Origin: Kiloniella laminariae DSM 19542
GTDB lineage: Bacteria; Pseudomonadota; Alphaproteobacteria; Kiloniellales; Kiloniellaceae
Reading direction: 5' to 3'
Length of the DNA stretch: 64,000 nt
Assembly (NCBI RefSeq): GCF_000374005.1
Contig: NZ_KB893134.1
Location: 806,518-870,517 of the forward strand
Every line of letters starts with the position of its first letter. Within the stretch, counting starts at the first letter, position 1. The notes beneath the pieces were generated by a model, which saw only the letters and a list, made by a program, of their open reading frames with translations, made no database searches and was not told where the DNA came from. Both the position numbers and the translations under genes were made by a program. Shown in pieces: positions 8,974-18,830 of this stretch.

Positions 8974-10199
8974 CTGATACTTTCCAGCTAGAACCACAGT
9001 CCTGGATGCAGGTGCCGGAAACCTTGCGCGTTATGCGGGCCTTGAGTGCTGCAGGGCAGGACGTGAGATTCGTCGGCGGATGTGTCCGCGATGCCTTGGC
9101 CGGGCGCGAGATCAAAGATATCGATATTGCCACGCCGGATTTGCCAGAAGTTGTTATGGAACTGCTCAAGTCTTCAGGGATCAAAGCTGTTCCTACCGGG
9201 ATTGATCACGGAACCATCACCGCTGTCTGTAATCATAAAACCTATGAAATCACAACGCTGCGGCTGGATTTGGAAACCGATGGGCGGCATGCCAAAGTTG
9301 CCTATACCGATAACTGGGTGGAGGATGCGGCGCGCCGAGATCTGACGATCAATGCTCTTTCCTGTTCGCTCACCGGACGGGTTTTTGATCCTTTTGGTGG
9401 GGTTGAGGATCTGAAACAACAGCGCGTCCGTTTTGTTGGCGATGCAGCGACCAGGATCGAGGAGGATGCCTTGCGGCTGCTGCGGTTTTTCCGCTTTCAA
9501 GCTTGGTATGGTGGAGAGACGATAGATTCCCTCGGTCTTGCAGCAACACGGGACAAGGCGCATCTGCTCAAGGGGCTGTCGGCGGAACGTGTTCGATCAG
9601 AGTTGCTGCGGTTGCTGGCGGCTCCGAATCCTGTACATGCTGTTCAGTCCATGCTGGAAAACGGAATTTTCCGACACTTTCTGCCCGATGTTGAAGATAC
9701 CTTGGTCTTTGAGCGCTTTATCAAGCTTGAAGGGCGCCGGGATCCTCTGGCTCGGCTGGTTGCTCTGACGGCAGGGAGTGTGGAAGAAGAGCTAAAGAGC
9801 CTGCCTGAAAGGTTACGGTTCTCCGGTGCAGAGCAGCAACATTTCCTTTCTCTTGCCCTGCCGGAACAGAAGGTAAATCTGGAGCTGACACAGGAAGAAG
9901 TTCGCGCTGTGCTCTATCGTTTGGGAGCGGGGCTTGTATCTGATTTGCTGCGACTTGATATGGCTGTTCAGTCTCAGAACTTCGAGCCCGAAAATGCCCG
10001 GTGTATCAAGGAACAGATTGCACTTTGGCGTCCCGTCTTTTTTCCTCTTCAGGGCCGGGATCTTCTCGCTGCGGGGATGGCGCCAGGCCCCCGTGTGGGG
10101 CGTGTGATAAAAACAACAGAAGACTGGTGGATTGAACAGGATTTCAAACCGACAGTGTCAGAATGTGTGGCCTTTGCCTTGGGCAAGGAACGCCTCTGA
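8970..10199 (+). CDS. cca: CCA tRNA nucleotidyltransferase
   Basis: 409 residues, a class II nucleotidyltransferase. The active-site sequence GGCVRDALAGREIKDIDIAT contains the GG-RD motif and the metal-binding DxD pair; the RRDLTIN motif and the ERVRSELLRLL helix of the neck domain follow. It adds or repairs the 3'-CCA of tRNAs, and may also use poly(A)-type chemistry as in relatives. It is the last gene of the DUF1285 operon, starting with an ATGA overlap. Confidence 0.96.
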   Translation: MTDTFQLEPQSWMQVPETLRVMRALSAAGQDVRFVGGCVRDALAGREIKDIDIATPDLPEVVMELLKSSGIKAVPTGIDHGTITAVCNHKTYEITTLRLDLETDGRHAKVAYTDNWVEDAARRDLTINALSCSLTGRVFDPFGGVEDLKQQRVRFVGDAATRIEEDALRLLRFFRFQAWYGGETIDSLGLAATRDKAHLLKGLSAERVRSELLRLLAAPNPVHAVQSMLENGIFRHFLPDVEDTLVFERFIKLEGRRDPLARLVALTAGSVEEELKSLPERLRFSGAEQQHFLSLALPEQKVNLELTQEEVRAVLYRLGAGLVSDLLRLDMAVQSQNFEPENARCIKEQIALWRPVFFPLQGRDLLAAGMAPGPRVGRVIKTTEDWWIEQDFKPTVSECVAFALGKERL

Positions 10200-10263
10200 A
10201 GAAAGCGCGACAGAACAAATAGCTGAAGCACTTTTTTCCGTTTCTGATTATACCAAAGACGCT

Positions 10264-10782
10264 TTAGGCATAATAACGGCTATCGGTATCATATCCTTCA
10301 AGGCGGAATTCATAGAGGAATTTCAGGCCAATTTTTTCGAGTACTCTGGCTGAGGCCTGATTGTCGGGACTGGTTATTGCAACAATCTTATCAAGTTTCA
10401 GAATATTCCTGCCATAGTCGAGAACAGCTCTTGCCGATTCTGTGGCATAGCCTTTGGCACAGTGCTCGGGCATAAAGGCGTATCCGATATCAGGGTGATC
10501 AAGCCCGGGTCTGCTGACCAGCCCGCACATGCCGATAGGACTACCGTTCTCTTTTAATTCAGTGAGATAAAGTCCAAAGCCATTTTTCCGGTAGCTGGCG
10601 ATCGGGCCGGTTTTTATATAATCTCTTGCCTGTTCAAGGGTTCTGACGCCCTTGTCCACGATGTACTTGATGAAGGAGGGATCGTTGAGAAGCGCCAGGA
10701 TAAAAGGTGCATCGCCTTCGTTGAGTTCTCGCAGCCTCAAGCGGTCAGTTTCAATCAGTGCAGCACAGGAATGTTGGCTCAT
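10264..10782 (-). CDS. GNAT family N-acetyltransferase (RimJ/RimL type)
   Basis: 172 residues. The opening IETDRLRLRELNEGDAPFIL and the internal IGYAFMPEHCAKGYATESARA (acetyl-CoA loop) are typical of RimJ/RimL-like acetyltransferases (Acetyltransf_3), many of which act on protein N-termini or on antibiotics or amino sugars. It is convergent with cca and lies 16 bp downstream of hemF on the same strand, so it is probably co-transcribed with hemF. Substrate unknown. Confidence 0.92.
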   Translation of the reverse strand: MSQHSCAALIETDRLRLRELNEGDAPFILALLNDPSFIKYIVDKGVRTLEQARDYIKTGPIASYRKNGFGLYLTELKENGSPIGMCGLVSRPGLDHPDIGYAFMPEHCAKGYATESARAVLDYGRNILKLDKIVAITSPDNQASARVLEKIGLKFLYEFRLEGYDTDSRYYA

Positions 10783-10798
10783 TGTTTCAGGTCTCTGC

Positions 10799-11698
10799 TC
10801 AGGGCCAGGCTGCCTCGGGGGGCATGGACATTAGAATGGCTTCGACGTTGCCGCCGGTTTTTAATCCGAACATGGTGCCACGGTCATAAAGCAGATTAAA
10901 CTCGGCGTAGCGTCCGCGGCGGAACAGCTGATGTTTGCGTTGCTCGTCTGTCCAGCTTTTCCGCATGTGCCTGCGCACCAGTTGAGGATAGATCTCCAGA
11001 AAAGCACGGCCAATATCCTGTGTGAAGGAAAAATCGGCAGCCCAGTCACCAGTGTTGAGGTAATCATAAAAAATTCCGCCAACACCCCGCGCCTCGTTGC
11101 GATGAGGAATGAAGAAATATTCGTCACACCATTCCTTGAAGGTTGGGTAATAACCGGGATTATGCCTGTCGCAAGCCGTTTTGTATGCCTGGTGAAAGTC
11201 CTTTGTGTCCTGTTCGACCGGATACATTGGATTGAGATCACCGCCCCCGCCAAACCAGCTGGTCGTGGTTACAATGTGACGGGTATTCATGTGAACAGCC
11301 GGAACCAGGGGGGAGCGCATGTGGGCAACAAGTGAAATGCCACTCGCCCAGAAACGCCGGTCTTTGCTGGCTCCTGGAATGCGCTGGGCAAATTCTTCGC
11401 TGAATTCCCCCATCACGCTAGAGATATTGACGCCAACCTTTTCGAACAGGCGCCCATGCATGATCGACATTTCACCGCCTCCGCCACCATCTCGTTCCCA
11501 GACTTTGCGTTCAAATCGGCCTGCTGCCGGGCTGCCTTGCCCCTCAAGAACAGGGCCTGCCAGTTCGTCTTCCAGCGTTTCAAATACTGCACAGATCTGA
11601 TCACGCAGACTGCGGAACCAGTCCTGCGCCTGTTCTTTATGGTTTGCCGGAGCAGCGTGATCTGGAAAGTCTTTATTCGGAGCCTGGCGTTCGTACAT
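10799..11698 (-). CDS. hemF: Oxygen-dependent coproporphyrinogen III oxidase
   Basis: 299 residues from the ATG at 11698; a 317-residue reading would need a TTG start. It matches HemF across its length: [20 protein letters not shown] near the start, the central NPRHIVTT-like text ([15 protein letters not shown]), and [20 protein letters not shown] at the end. It decarboxylates coproporphyrinogen III to protoporphyrinogen IX with O2, for haem synthesis. Its position beside trmL and petABC is a common alphaproteobacterial arrangement and links haem supply to cytochrome bc1. Confidence 0.96.
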   Translation of the reverse strand: MYERQAPNKDFPDHAAPANHKEQAQDWFRSLRDQICAVFETLEDELAGPVLEGQGSPAAGRFERKVWERDGGGGGEMSIMHGRLFEKVGVNISSVMGEFSEEFAQRIPGASKDRRFWASGISLVAHMRSPLVPAVHMNTRHIVTTTSWFGGGGDLNPMYPVEQDTKDFHQAYKTACDRHNPGYYPTFKEWCDEYFFIPHRNEARGVGGIFYDYLNTGDWAADFSFTQDIGRAFLEIYPQLVRRHMRKSWTDEQRKHQLFRRGRYAEFNLLYDRGTMFGLKTGGNVEAILMSMPPEAAWP

Positions 11699-11762
11699 TA
11701 ATAATCTCGTCTGTTTCTTTTCAGATGATCTGGGGACAGAAGATGGGGGCAACGTAGAATTT

Positions 11763-12239
11763 TTATAGAACTTTCAGTTCAGGAAAGCTAGCTGTCTGGC
11801 GCAGAGCCTCACCCAGGACCATTGCAGCAGAAACCGCAACATTGAGGGATCGGACTCCTTGGGTCATCGGGATAATTATTCGAGCATCCGCATAGTTGTA
11901 AACATCTTCGGGAACGCCGGCAGATTCTTGTCCGACCATCAGAGTGTCGTTTGGTCCAAAGGCAAAATCGGTGTAGCTGCAGTCGGCTTTGGTCGAGAGC
12001 AGGACAAGGCGGCCTTTGGTTTCTTTTGTGTTTCTTTGGCTGAGGAAAGCGTTCCAGGAACTGTGGCGAAGCAGTTCGGCCTGTTCGAGATAATCCATGC
12101 CCGAACGTTTCAGCTTTTTGTCGTTAAGGACAAATCCGCAGGGTTCGATCAGGTCAACGGGAACCTTCATGCAGGCGGCAAGACGCAGCATGGTTCCGGT
12201 GTTTTGGGGGATATCCGGTTGGTAAAGAGCAAGGCGCAT
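11763..12239 (-). CDS. trmL: tRNA (cytidine(34)-2'-O)-methyltransferase
   Basis: 158 residues, a minimal SPOUT methyltransferase. The N-terminal [11 protein letters not shown], the GQESAGVP loop and the knotted C-terminal region [17 protein letters not shown] are diagnostic of TrmL. It methylates the wobble ribose of tRNA-Leu isoacceptors. It precedes hemF on the same strand (about 65 bp apart) and is divergent from petA. Confidence 0.96.
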   Translation of the reverse strand: MRLALYQPDIPQNTGTMLRLAACMKVPVDLIEPCGFVLNDKKLKRSGMDYLEQAELLRHSSWNAFLSQRNTKETKGRLVLLSTKADCSYTDFAFGPNDTLMVGQESAGVPEDVYNYADARIIIPMTQGVRSLNVAVSAAMVLGEALRQTASFPELKVL

Positions 12240-12540
12240 GATGTAAAATCAGGAATATGAGGAGGTTGAAGGGTGCCAGCAGAGAAAAAAAACAACATTT
12301 TCCTGCCCGACTCACACTTAGAGTCTTTGCGTTTCGATGACAAATCCTTTATAGCCTGTCACTGAATATGGGACTAACCCTAACCGCGACAGGATGTCAC
12401 ATCCGAACCTGATCCTAGCAATGCTTAGATGGGGGCGCACAACGGGTTAGACAAGAGCGTTCGCTCAAATCGCCTGTATCATAATGCAGTTTCCTAATCA
12501 GGGGCTGTTTGATTGAGAGATGAAAATAGGGATTACACAA
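12240..12540. other. Intergenic region trmL/petA: promoter and leader
   Basis: About 300 bp without a gene, between divergent trmL and petA. It contains a plausible promoter for petABC (listed separately) and a leader of roughly 170 bp. The leader has a short hairpin (GGATG-TCA-CATCC near 12392-12404) and complementary arms CTAACC (from 12373) and GGGTTAG (near 12444-12450) about 65 bp apart, which could fold into a larger structure. No ORF or known riboswitch was recognised. Confidence 0.5.
12327..12355 (+). promoter_or_regulatory. Putative sigma-70 promoter of petABC
   Basis: TTGCGT and TATAGC are separated by exactly 17 bp, in the right orientation upstream of petA. This is a consensus match read by eye, and no start site is known. 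Confidence 0.45.
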
Positions 12541-13095
12541 ATGGCAGACGGCGCGACTCCTGCGAATTCCGCCCAAGGGTCCGGCGAGACCCGGCGTGAA
12601 TTTCTGTACCTAACGGCCGGGGCTATGACAGTAGTCGGTGCGGCCGGGGCTTTGTGGCCAATGATCGACTCTATGAACCCATCCGCGGATGTTCTGGCTC
12701 TATCCTCTACCGAGGTGGACCTGGCTCCGATCGAGGAAGGTCAGAGTGTGACCATTACCTGGCGTGGTAAACCAGTGTTTATCCGCCGCCGCACAGGTGC
12801 AGAGATCAATACAGCTGAAGAAACACCCCTGGCGGACCTGCCAGATCCTCAGCCTGATGCTGATCGTGTTGAAAAACCTGAATGGCTTATTCTTGTGGGT
12901 GTTTGTACACACCTTGGATGTGTGCCGTTGGGACAGAAAACGGGTGAATCCCGTGGCGAGTTTGGCGGCTGGTTCTGCCCTTGTCATGGTTCTCACTATG
13001 ACACTTCCGGTCGTATCCGTAAGGGTCCGGCACCAAAGAACCTGGAAGTGCCTCCGTATGTCTTCCTGACTGACAGTTCAATCAAGATCGGCTAA
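12541..13095 (+). CDS. petA: Ubiquinol-cytochrome c reductase iron-sulfur subunit (Rieske)
   Basis: 184 residues from ATG 12541 (AGGGA upstream); an alternative ATG at 12520 adds seven residues. A twin-arginine-like start ([12 protein letters not shown]) leads into the single N-terminal membrane anchor. The Rieske cluster ligands are in CTHLGC and CPCHGS. It transfers electrons from ubiquinol to cytochrome c1 in the bc1 complex. First gene of petABC; 10 bp separate it from petB. Confidence 0.97.
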   Translation: MADGATPANSAQGSGETRREFLYLTAGAMTVVGAAGALWPMIDSMNPSADVLALSSTEVDLAPIEEGQSVTITWRGKPVFIRRRTGAEINTAEETPLADLPDPQPDADRVEKPEWLILVGVCTHLGCVPLGQKTGESRGEFGGWFCPCHGSHYDTSGRIRKGPAPKNLEVPPYVFLTDSSIKIG

Positions 13096-13105
13096 GGGGC
13101 GCGTC

Positions 13106-14317
13106 ATGAGCTTTAAATCTAACAACAAAGTTGTTCAGTGGGTCGAAGATCGCTTGCCGATCATTTCCGTGATGCATCACAGCATCTACGAATACCCGAT
13201 GCCAAAGAACCTGAACTATCTCTGGAACTTCGGTTCTCTCGCAGGTTTTGCCCTGGTTACAATGATTGTGACCGGGATTATTCTTGCCATGCAGTATACC
13301 GCGCATGTCGATCTTGCCTTCAACTCGGTTGAGCGGATCATGCGCGATGTAAACAACGGCTGGTTGATCCGCTATATTCACATGAATATGGCGTCATTCT
13401 TCTTCATTGCCGTTTATATCCACATGTTCCGTGGGCTCTATTACGGGTCATACAAGGCACCGCGTGAGCTGCTGTGGCAGCTGGGTGTTGTGATCTTCCT
13501 GCTGATGATGGCGACTGCTTTCATGGGCTACGTATTGCCATGGGGCCAGATGAGCTTCTGGGGTGCGACTGTGATCACCAACCTCTTCTCAGCCATTCCG
13601 ATTGTCGGCGAGAACATCGTGACCTGGCTCTGGGGTGGTTTCTCGGTTGATAACCCGACCCTGAACCGGTTCTTTGCCCTGCATTACCTGCTGCCCTTTA
13701 TCATTGTGGCTGTTGTTATGCTGCACCTGATTGCCCTGCATACAGTGAGCTCAAACAACCCGCTGGGCATTGATATGAAGGGTCCACAGGACAGCCTGCC
13801 GATGCAGCCTTACTATACCATCAAAGATCTATTCGGTGTTGGCGTCTTCCTGCTGGCTTTCTCTGTCTTCCTGTTCTGGGCACCAAACTACATGGGACAT
13901 CCGGATAACTACATTCCAGCAAATCCGCTTTCGACACCTGCGCATATTGTGCCAGAATGGTACTTCCTGCCGTTCTACGCGATCCTGCGGGCGATCCCTG
14001 ACAAGCTTGGTGGTGTTCTGGCGATGTTCGGCGCGATTGCCGTGCTCTTCATTCTGCCATGGTTGGATCGTTCTCCGATCCGCAGTTGCAAGTTCCGTCC
14101 AGTTGCCCGGATTTTCTTCTGGGTCTTCCTGCTCAACGGTTTGGCGCTGGGGTATCTCGGTGGTCAGCCTGCTGAAGGTTGGTATGTTATCGCCAGCCGT
14201 GTTGCAACAGCCTATTACTTCTTCCACTTCCTGGTGATGATGCCTGTGATTTTGCCGATGATCGAACGTCCGCGGGAATTGCCGAGCTCAATCCATGAAG
14301 CCGTAATGAAGTCCTGA
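13106..14317 (+). CDS. petB: Cytochrome b subunit of the bc1 complex
   Basis: 403 residues, full-length cytochrome b with eight membrane helices. The haem-ligating histidines are in the second helix ([11 protein letters not shown]) and fourth helix (FALHYLLPF), and the Qo-site motif is present as PEWYF. It carries quinol oxidation and reduction in the inner membrane. The gene sits between petA and petC with short spacers, so the three are one transcript. Confidence 0.98.
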   Translation: MSFKSNNKVVQWVEDRLPIISVMHHSIYEYPMPKNLNYLWNFGSLAGFALVTMIVTGIILAMQYTAHVDLAFNSVERIMRDVNNGWLIRYIHMNMASFFFIAVYIHMFRGLYYGSYKAPRELLWQLGVVIFLLMMATAFMGYVLPWGQMSFWGATVITNLFSAIPIVGENIVTWLWGGFSVDNPTLNRFFALHYLLPFIIVAVVMLHLIALHTVSSNNPLGIDMKGPQDSLPMQPYYTIKDLFGVGVFLLAFSVFLFWAPNYMGHPDNYIPANPLSTPAHIVPEWYFLPFYAILRAIPDKLGGVLAMFGAIAVLFILPWLDRSPIRSCKFRPVARIFFWVFLLNGLALGYLGGQPAEGWYVIASRVATAYYFFHFLVMMPVILPMIERPRELPSSIHEAVMKS

Positions 14318-14331
14318 GAGAGGGAAGACCA

Positions 14332-15090
14332 ATGAAGAAAATTCTATCTGGCTTCTTCGCCGTATCGCTTGGTTGCCTTTCGCTTCCCGTTTTTGCTGCA
14401 GGTGATGCTGTTGAGCTGCCTGAGCAGGAGTGGAGTTTCGATGGTGTCTTTGGCACTTACGACAAGGCCTCCATGCAGCGTGGTTATCAGGTTTACAAAA
14501 ATGTTTGTGCCAACTGCCATTCTATGGACCTTGTTTCCTTCCGAAATCTGGTAGATTTGGGATATAACGAGGACGAGATCAAGGCATTTGCTGCTGAATA
14601 TACCGTTGAAGACGGCCCAAATGATGAAGGGGAAATGTTTGAGAGAGCAGCTCTTCCTTCTGATCGGTTTGTCGCACCTTATCCCAATGAAAAAGCTGCT
14701 GCGGCAGTAAACAATGGCAAGGCGCCTCCTGATCTCTCATTGATGGCGAAAGCACGTGTCGGTGGGCCTGATTATATTTATGCTTTGCTGACAGGCTATG
14801 AAGATGCCCCAGCAGATGTTGAAGTTGGTAATTTGACCTACAACAAATACTTCCCTGGCCACCTGATTTCAATGTCTGCGCCCCTTTTCGGTGATGACGT
14901 TGAATATGGCGATGGCACGGAAGCGACTGTTGAGCAGATGGCAACTGATGTTTCGCACTTCCTGATGTGGGCGGCTGAGCCTAAGCTGGAAGCCCGTAAA
15001 CAGACTGGTGTGAAAGTCATGATCTTCCTGATTATTTTCACCCTGATCATGTATGCGGCGAAGCGCAAGGCCTTCGCCAAGGTACACTAG
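14332..15090 (+). CDS. petC: Cytochrome c1
   Basis: 252 residues. An N-terminal signal peptide (MKKILSGFFAVSLGCLSLPVFA) is followed by the haem c motif CANCH in VCANCHSMDLVSFRNL. The sixth ligand Met region (HLISMSAPL) and a C-terminal membrane anchor (VMIFLIIFTLIMYAAKR) are present. It accepts electrons from the Rieske protein and passes them to soluble cytochrome c. Last gene of petABC, followed by a strong terminator. Confidence 0.98.
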   Translation: MKKILSGFFAVSLGCLSLPVFAAGDAVELPEQEWSFDGVFGTYDKASMQRGYQVYKNVCANCHSMDLVSFRNLVDLGYNEDEIKAFAAEYTVEDGPNDEGEMFERAALPSDRFVAPYPNEKAAAAVNNGKAPPDLSLMAKARVGGPDYIYALLTGYEDAPADVEVGNLTYNKYFPGHLISMSAPLFGDDVEYGDGTEATVEQMATDVSHFLMWAAEPKLEARKQTGVKVMIFLIIFTLIMYAAKRKAFAKVH

Positions 15091-15113
15091 GACAGCAAGC
15101 TGTCTGATTTAAG

Positions 15114-15148
15114 AAAAGGCCGTCCAACTGGGGCGGCCTTTTCTTTTT
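15114..15148 (+). terminator. Rho-independent terminator of petABC
   Basis: Perfect stem AAAAGGCCG/CGGCCTTTT followed by CTTTTT, starting 24 bp after the petC stop. Confidence 0.9.
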
Positions 15149-15267
15149 GGGACATGATATCTTGGGACAGGCAAGGGCAACAAAGGATGAGAGAATTCGC
15201 AGCACGTTGAAAATGTCGTATGGTCGTTGAAGAGAGCGCACAGGATTTTATCGTTGAGGAAGAAAGT

Positions 15268-16131
15268 ATGCTGTTTGCCGATACGTTACAGGGAATAGAT
15301 CATCTGCTGTTGGGTGTTGCCCAGCTTGAAGAGGCGCGCCATGCTTATCTGCGGCTCGGATTTCAGCTGACACCGCGGGGCAAACACATTGGCTGGGGCA
15401 CGGCAAATTACTGCGTCATGTTTCCGGACGATTATCTGGAATTACTTGGAATTGTTGATCCGGAACAGGATACCAACGGCCTAGACCAGTTTCTGAAAAG
15501 AGGGCAGGGAGGGCTGGGAGTTTCTTTCTGTGGAGAGGCGCTTGCCACAACAGCCGAGTTGTTAACTCAACAGGCTGTAGCAGTGGATGGCCCTCATATC
15601 CTGAAGCGCATTCTTGAGCTGGAAAGTGGTGATGTGATGCCCCGGTTCGAGTTGCTGCGTTATGGGCAAGAGGTCACGGCAGGTATCTCATCCTTTATAT
15701 GTCATCATAAAACGCCGGAGATCGTCTGGCAGAAACAATGGCTGGTTCATCCCAACGGGGCGCAGGGTATACGCAGGGTAGTCTATGTCATGCCGGATCC
15801 CGGTGAGGTCATTGAACGTTATGCCCAGTTCTTTGGCGAGGATGCCGTTATTGTCTCGGACGGCTTTCTTGAAATCCAGATTCAGGGAGCTAATCAGGTC
15901 ATCCGAATTATAGCAGAGGAGGATCTGGACCGTTTCTATCCGGGGATGGAAGCACAAAACCGTGATCGGGACCTCTATATGGCGGCAATACATCTTTGGT
16001 GTGCCGATATAAAGACCACTGAGGCTTATTTCGACCATTATAGAGTTGCGTATCGAAAAGAGGGAGATCAGCGGCTCAGGCTCGATAAAAAGGATGCCTG
16101 TGGTGTGGTACTGGCATTTGATGTTAGATAA
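15268..16131 (+). CDS. VOC family (glyoxalase-like) protein
   Basis: 287 residues from ATG 15268, which has GAGGA nine bases upstream; the reading from 15220 is an unsupported extension. The N-terminal text LQGIDHLLLGVAQLEEARHAY is the opening strand and helix of a vicinal-oxygen-chelate fold, and FPDDYLELLGIVDP continues it. It resembles the glyoxalase-like domain family PF13468, whose members are mostly uncharacterised. A second, weaker VOC half appears from about residue 165. Metal ligands and substrate cannot be assigned by eye. Confidence 0.85.
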   Translation: MLFADTLQGIDHLLLGVAQLEEARHAYLRLGFQLTPRGKHIGWGTANYCVMFPDDYLELLGIVDPEQDTNGLDQFLKRGQGGLGVSFCGEALATTAELLTQQAVAVDGPHILKRILELESGDVMPRFELLRYGQEVTAGISSFICHHKTPEIVWQKQWLVHPNGAQGIRRVVYVMPDPGEVIERYAQFFGEDAVIVSDGFLEIQIQGANQVIRIIAEEDLDRFYPGMEAQNRDRDLYMAAIHLWCADIKTTEAYFDHYRVAYRKEGDQRLRLDKKDACGVVLAFDVR

Positions 16132-16281
16132 ACGATACAGTAGAAGGCATATTGTTCAATTCTGGCGCGGTATTGTTTTGATTATAAGCTGATTGGTTTT
16201 TTCAAATAGAATGCCGGGCCTGTTCCATTATATCAGTTGTTCAGAAAATTTTCTCGGGCCCAACCTCCAGGTAACTTAAAT

Positions 16282-16791
16282 ATGAGACAGCATTTCGCTA
16301 AATATCGCGGACAGGGGGCAGCTGTGCCACCAATCCCCAATCGCCACTTCATTTTCTGGAGCTGGTTAGGGGCCTGTGTTGCGATCGCTGCTATTGCCTG
16401 GTTATCCAGTGCTGCTGGCGCCCCTTTTATCATGGCACCATTTGGCGCGAGCTGTGTTCTGATCTTTGGGCTACCCAACAGCCCATTGGCACAACCCCGA
16501 AATCTGGTTCTGGGGCACTTGATTGCAACAGTTGTCGGTTTGATCGTTATGGAAGCGTTGGGGGTTGGCTGGTTGTCCATGGGGATCGCCGTGGCCTCGG
16601 CCATTGCCCTGATGCAGATGACCCGGACTTTACACGCCCCGGCTGGTGCAACGCCTTTGGTTGTGATGCTGGAGAATGCTGACTGGTCCTTTCTTTTTAC
16701 ACCGGTTTTAAGCGGAACTCTTGTGCTTCTTGTGGTCGGGCTTGTTGCCAACAATCTGTCCCGTGAGAGAAGCTATCCTGAGTACTGGTAA
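16282..16791 (+). CDS. HPP family membrane protein
   Basis: 169 residues from ATG 16282 (TTG-started longer reading rejected). Four hydrophobic helices are visible, starting with FWSWLGACVAIAAIAWLSS, then FIMAPFGASCVLIFGLPNSP and HLIATVVGLIVMEALGVGW. The loop with PNSPLAQPRN matches the HPP family (PF04982), integral membrane proteins some of which are linked to nitrite transport. The gene stands alone between the VOC gene and a terminator. Substrate not inferable. Confidence 0.88.
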   Translation: MRQHFAKYRGQGAAVPPIPNRHFIFWSWLGACVAIAAIAWLSSAAGAPFIMAPFGASCVLIFGLPNSPLAQPRNLVLGHLIATVVGLIVMEALGVGWLSMGIAVASAIALMQMTRTLHAPAGATPLVVMLENADWSFLFTPVLSGTLVLLVVGLVANNLSRERSYPEYW

Positions 16792-16810
16792 GCAGGCTTA
16801 AATCGCCCAA

Positions 16811-16843
16811 TAAAAAAGGTGGCTTGCGGGCCACCTTTTTTAT
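16811..16843 (+). terminator. Bidirectional terminator between HPP gene and ychF
   Basis: Stem AAAAAAGGTGGC/GCCACCTTTTTT with a short loop. It can serve the HPP gene on the plus strand and the ychF operon arriving on the minus strand. Confidence 0.88.
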
Positions 16844-16868
16844 TGAGCTTGATCTGGGAACCTGAAAA

Positions 16869-17966
16869 TCAGACGTTAAAGCGGAAGTGGAAAATATCAC
16901 CGTCTTTGGTCAGGTACTCTTTACCTTCGGCCCGCATTTTTCCGGTATCTTTTGCGCCCTGTTCGCCATTGCAGGCGATGTAGTCATCATAGGCGATGGT
17001 TTCGGCGCGAATGAAACCGCGTTCGAAGTCCGTGTGGATTTCGCCTGCGGCATTTGGTGCTGTAGAGCCAGCCACAACAGTCCAGGCCCGTGCTTCTTTG
17101 GGGCCGACAGTGAAGAAGGTCAAAAGGCCGAGCAATTCGTAGCCTGCGCGGATAATTCGTTTCAGGCCGGTTTCCTCCAGTCCGAGATCAGCCAAAAACT
17201 CTGCCTTTTCTTCTGCATCAGAAAGGGAGGCAACTTCGGCTTCGATCGCTGCAGAAATGATAACGCAAATACCGCCTTCGGCTGTGGCGCGTTCTTCGAC
17301 CAGACGGGAATAGGCATTGCCTGTTGCCGCATTTTCTTCTTCCACGTTGGCAACGTAAAGAACCGGCTTGGCTGTCAGAAGTTGCAACTGGTCATAGATC
17401 GGCTTGTCATCTGCCGAGATGTCGGCTGTGCGTGCTGCCTTGCCGTCCTGAAGGACGTCGTAAACGATATTGAGAACAGCCAGCTTGGCTTTGGCTTCCT
17501 TGTCGTTCCCCTTGGCCTTTTTCGTGTTGGAGGCAATCTGTTTTTCTACGGACTCAAGGTCGGAGATAAGCAGCTCGGTCTCTACGGTTTCTGCGTCACG
17601 AATAGGGTCAACAGAACCATCAACGTGAGTGACTTCGCCATCAAAACAGCGCAGGACATGAACAATGGCATCAACAGAGCGGATGTTGCCGAGAAACTCG
17701 TTCCCCATACCTTCGCCCTTTGATGCACCGCGTACCAGACCGGCAATATCGACAAATTCGAGCTGCGTCGGAATGATTTTCTGCGAGTTGGCGATGGCAG
17801 CAATCTTGTCCAGGCGGGAGTCCGGGACAGAGACCCTGCCGATGTTGGGCTCAATTGTACAGAAGGGATAGTTGGCTGCTTCTGCTGCGGCGGTTTCCGT
17901 CAACGCATTGAAGAGGGTGGACTTGCCCACGTTTGGCAGGCCAACGATGCCGCAGTTGAAACCCAT
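16869..17966 (-). CDS. ychF: Redox-regulated ATPase YchF
   Basis: 365 residues, standard length. G1 is GLPNVGKST at the N-terminus, with the G3 and surrounding region in FVDIAGLVRGASKGEG; the C-terminal TGS-like end (FFTVGPKEARAW, then RAEGKEYLTKDGDIFHFRFN) is intact. YchF/OLA1 is an Obg-related P-loop protein that prefers ATP and binds ribosomes, with roles in oxidative-stress response. It follows pth, which is the typical pairing. Confidence 0.98.
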   Translation of the reverse strand: MGFNCGIVGLPNVGKSTLFNALTETAAAEAANYPFCTIEPNIGRVSVPDSRLDKIAAIANSQKIIPTQLEFVDIAGLVRGASKGEGMGNEFLGNIRSVDAIVHVLRCFDGEVTHVDGSVDPIRDAETVETELLISDLESVEKQIASNTKKAKGNDKEAKAKLAVLNIVYDVLQDGKAARTADISADDKPIYDQLQLLTAKPVLYVANVEEENAATGNAYSRLVEERATAEGGICVIISAAIEAEVASLSDAEEKAEFLADLGLEETGLKRIIRAGYELLGLLTFFTVGPKEARAWTVVAGSTAPNAAGEIHTDFERGFIRAETIAYDDYIACNGEQGAKDTGKMRAEGKEYLTKDGDIFHFRFNV

Positions 17967-18021
17967 TATTCTCGCCTTTCGCTTGTGTCCCCAGGCAAAT
18001 CATTGTGCTGGGGGCAGTGTG

Positions 18022-18792
18022 TTATTTTTCGTCTGAGCGCGTTTTACTATGAGTAAGCCAGCGCGCCAAGGAGGATTGCCATCCCCCGGCATGCTGTTTT
18101 GTTTTTTCTGTTTCAGTTTTAGCAGGCCTTGTTTGCTCGACGGGGGCGTTGCGCAGCTTGCTTTTGCCTGCCGTCACACCGTCAGTTGCCTTACTATTCT
18201 CGGTCTTGTCTTTTTTCGGGCGTGGCGGGGCAAGTTCCTGAGCGACCCGCGACATGAAACCGGAGTCGTCTCGCTGGGCAAGAAAGGCCGCATGTCGGGA
18301 AATGGCTTCGAGTTCTTTCTCCAGCCAGGCCTGTTCTGATTTGGCAAAGTCGCCCAGCACATGACCTGTCACCCGGTCCTTGTGTCCGGGGTGACCAATG
18401 CCCATACGAATCCGCCAGTACTCTTTGCCGAGGTGGGCATCAATGCTTTTGATGCCATTATGTCCTCCCGAACCTCCGCCTTGTTTGATGCGCAGTTTCC
18501 CGGGAGCAAGATCAAGCTCGTCGTAGAATACATAGATATCTTCGGGAGCAATCTTGAAGAACCGGGCTGCCTCGCCAACAGCGCGGCCAGATTCATTCAT
18601 ATAGGTTTCCGGCTTGAGGATGAGGATCTTATCCTCTCCAAGGCGGCCTTCGGAAACCTGCCCCTGAAAGCGTGCTTTCCAGGGCGAAAAACGATGGCGG
18701 CGAACGATATCGTCCACCGCCATGAAACCGATGTTGTGCCGGTTTTTTTCGTATTTCTGTCCGGGGTTGCCAAGGCCGACAAACATTAACAT
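18022..18792 (-). CDS. pth: Peptidyl-tRNA hydrolase with basic C-terminal extension
   Basis: 256 residues from ATG 18792, which has GAGGAAA upstream (ATG 18786 is also possible; 18807 is TTG). The catalytic region [20 protein letters not shown] contains the His of the active site, and [13 protein letters not shown] is conserved. It recycles peptidyl-tRNAs. Family members are usually about 190-200 residues; here about 60 extra residues rich in K, T, E and R follow the catalytic domain. rplY lies 38 bp upstream and ychF downstream on the same strand. Confidence 0.96.
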   Translation of the reverse strand: MLMFVGLGNPGQKYEKNRHNIGFMAVDDIVRRHRFSPWKARFQGQVSEGRLGEDKILILKPETYMNESGRAVGEAARFFKIAPEDIYVFYDELDLAPGKLRIKQGGGSGGHNGIKSIDAHLGKEYWRIRMGIGHPGHKDRVTGHVLGDFAKSEQAWLEKELEAISRHAAFLAQRDDSGFMSRVAQELAPPRPKKDKTENSKATDGVTAGKSKLRNAPVEQTRPAKTETEKTKQHAGGWQSSLARWLTHSKTRSDEK

Positions 18793-18830
18793 GTTGGCTT
18801 TCCTCAAGTTCTCCGGTCAGAAAGAAGAAA

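Noticed and set aside
16887-17723. 278-residue plus-strand frame
   Set aside because: Antisense shadow of ychF, which has full-length, unambiguous motifs on the minus strand.
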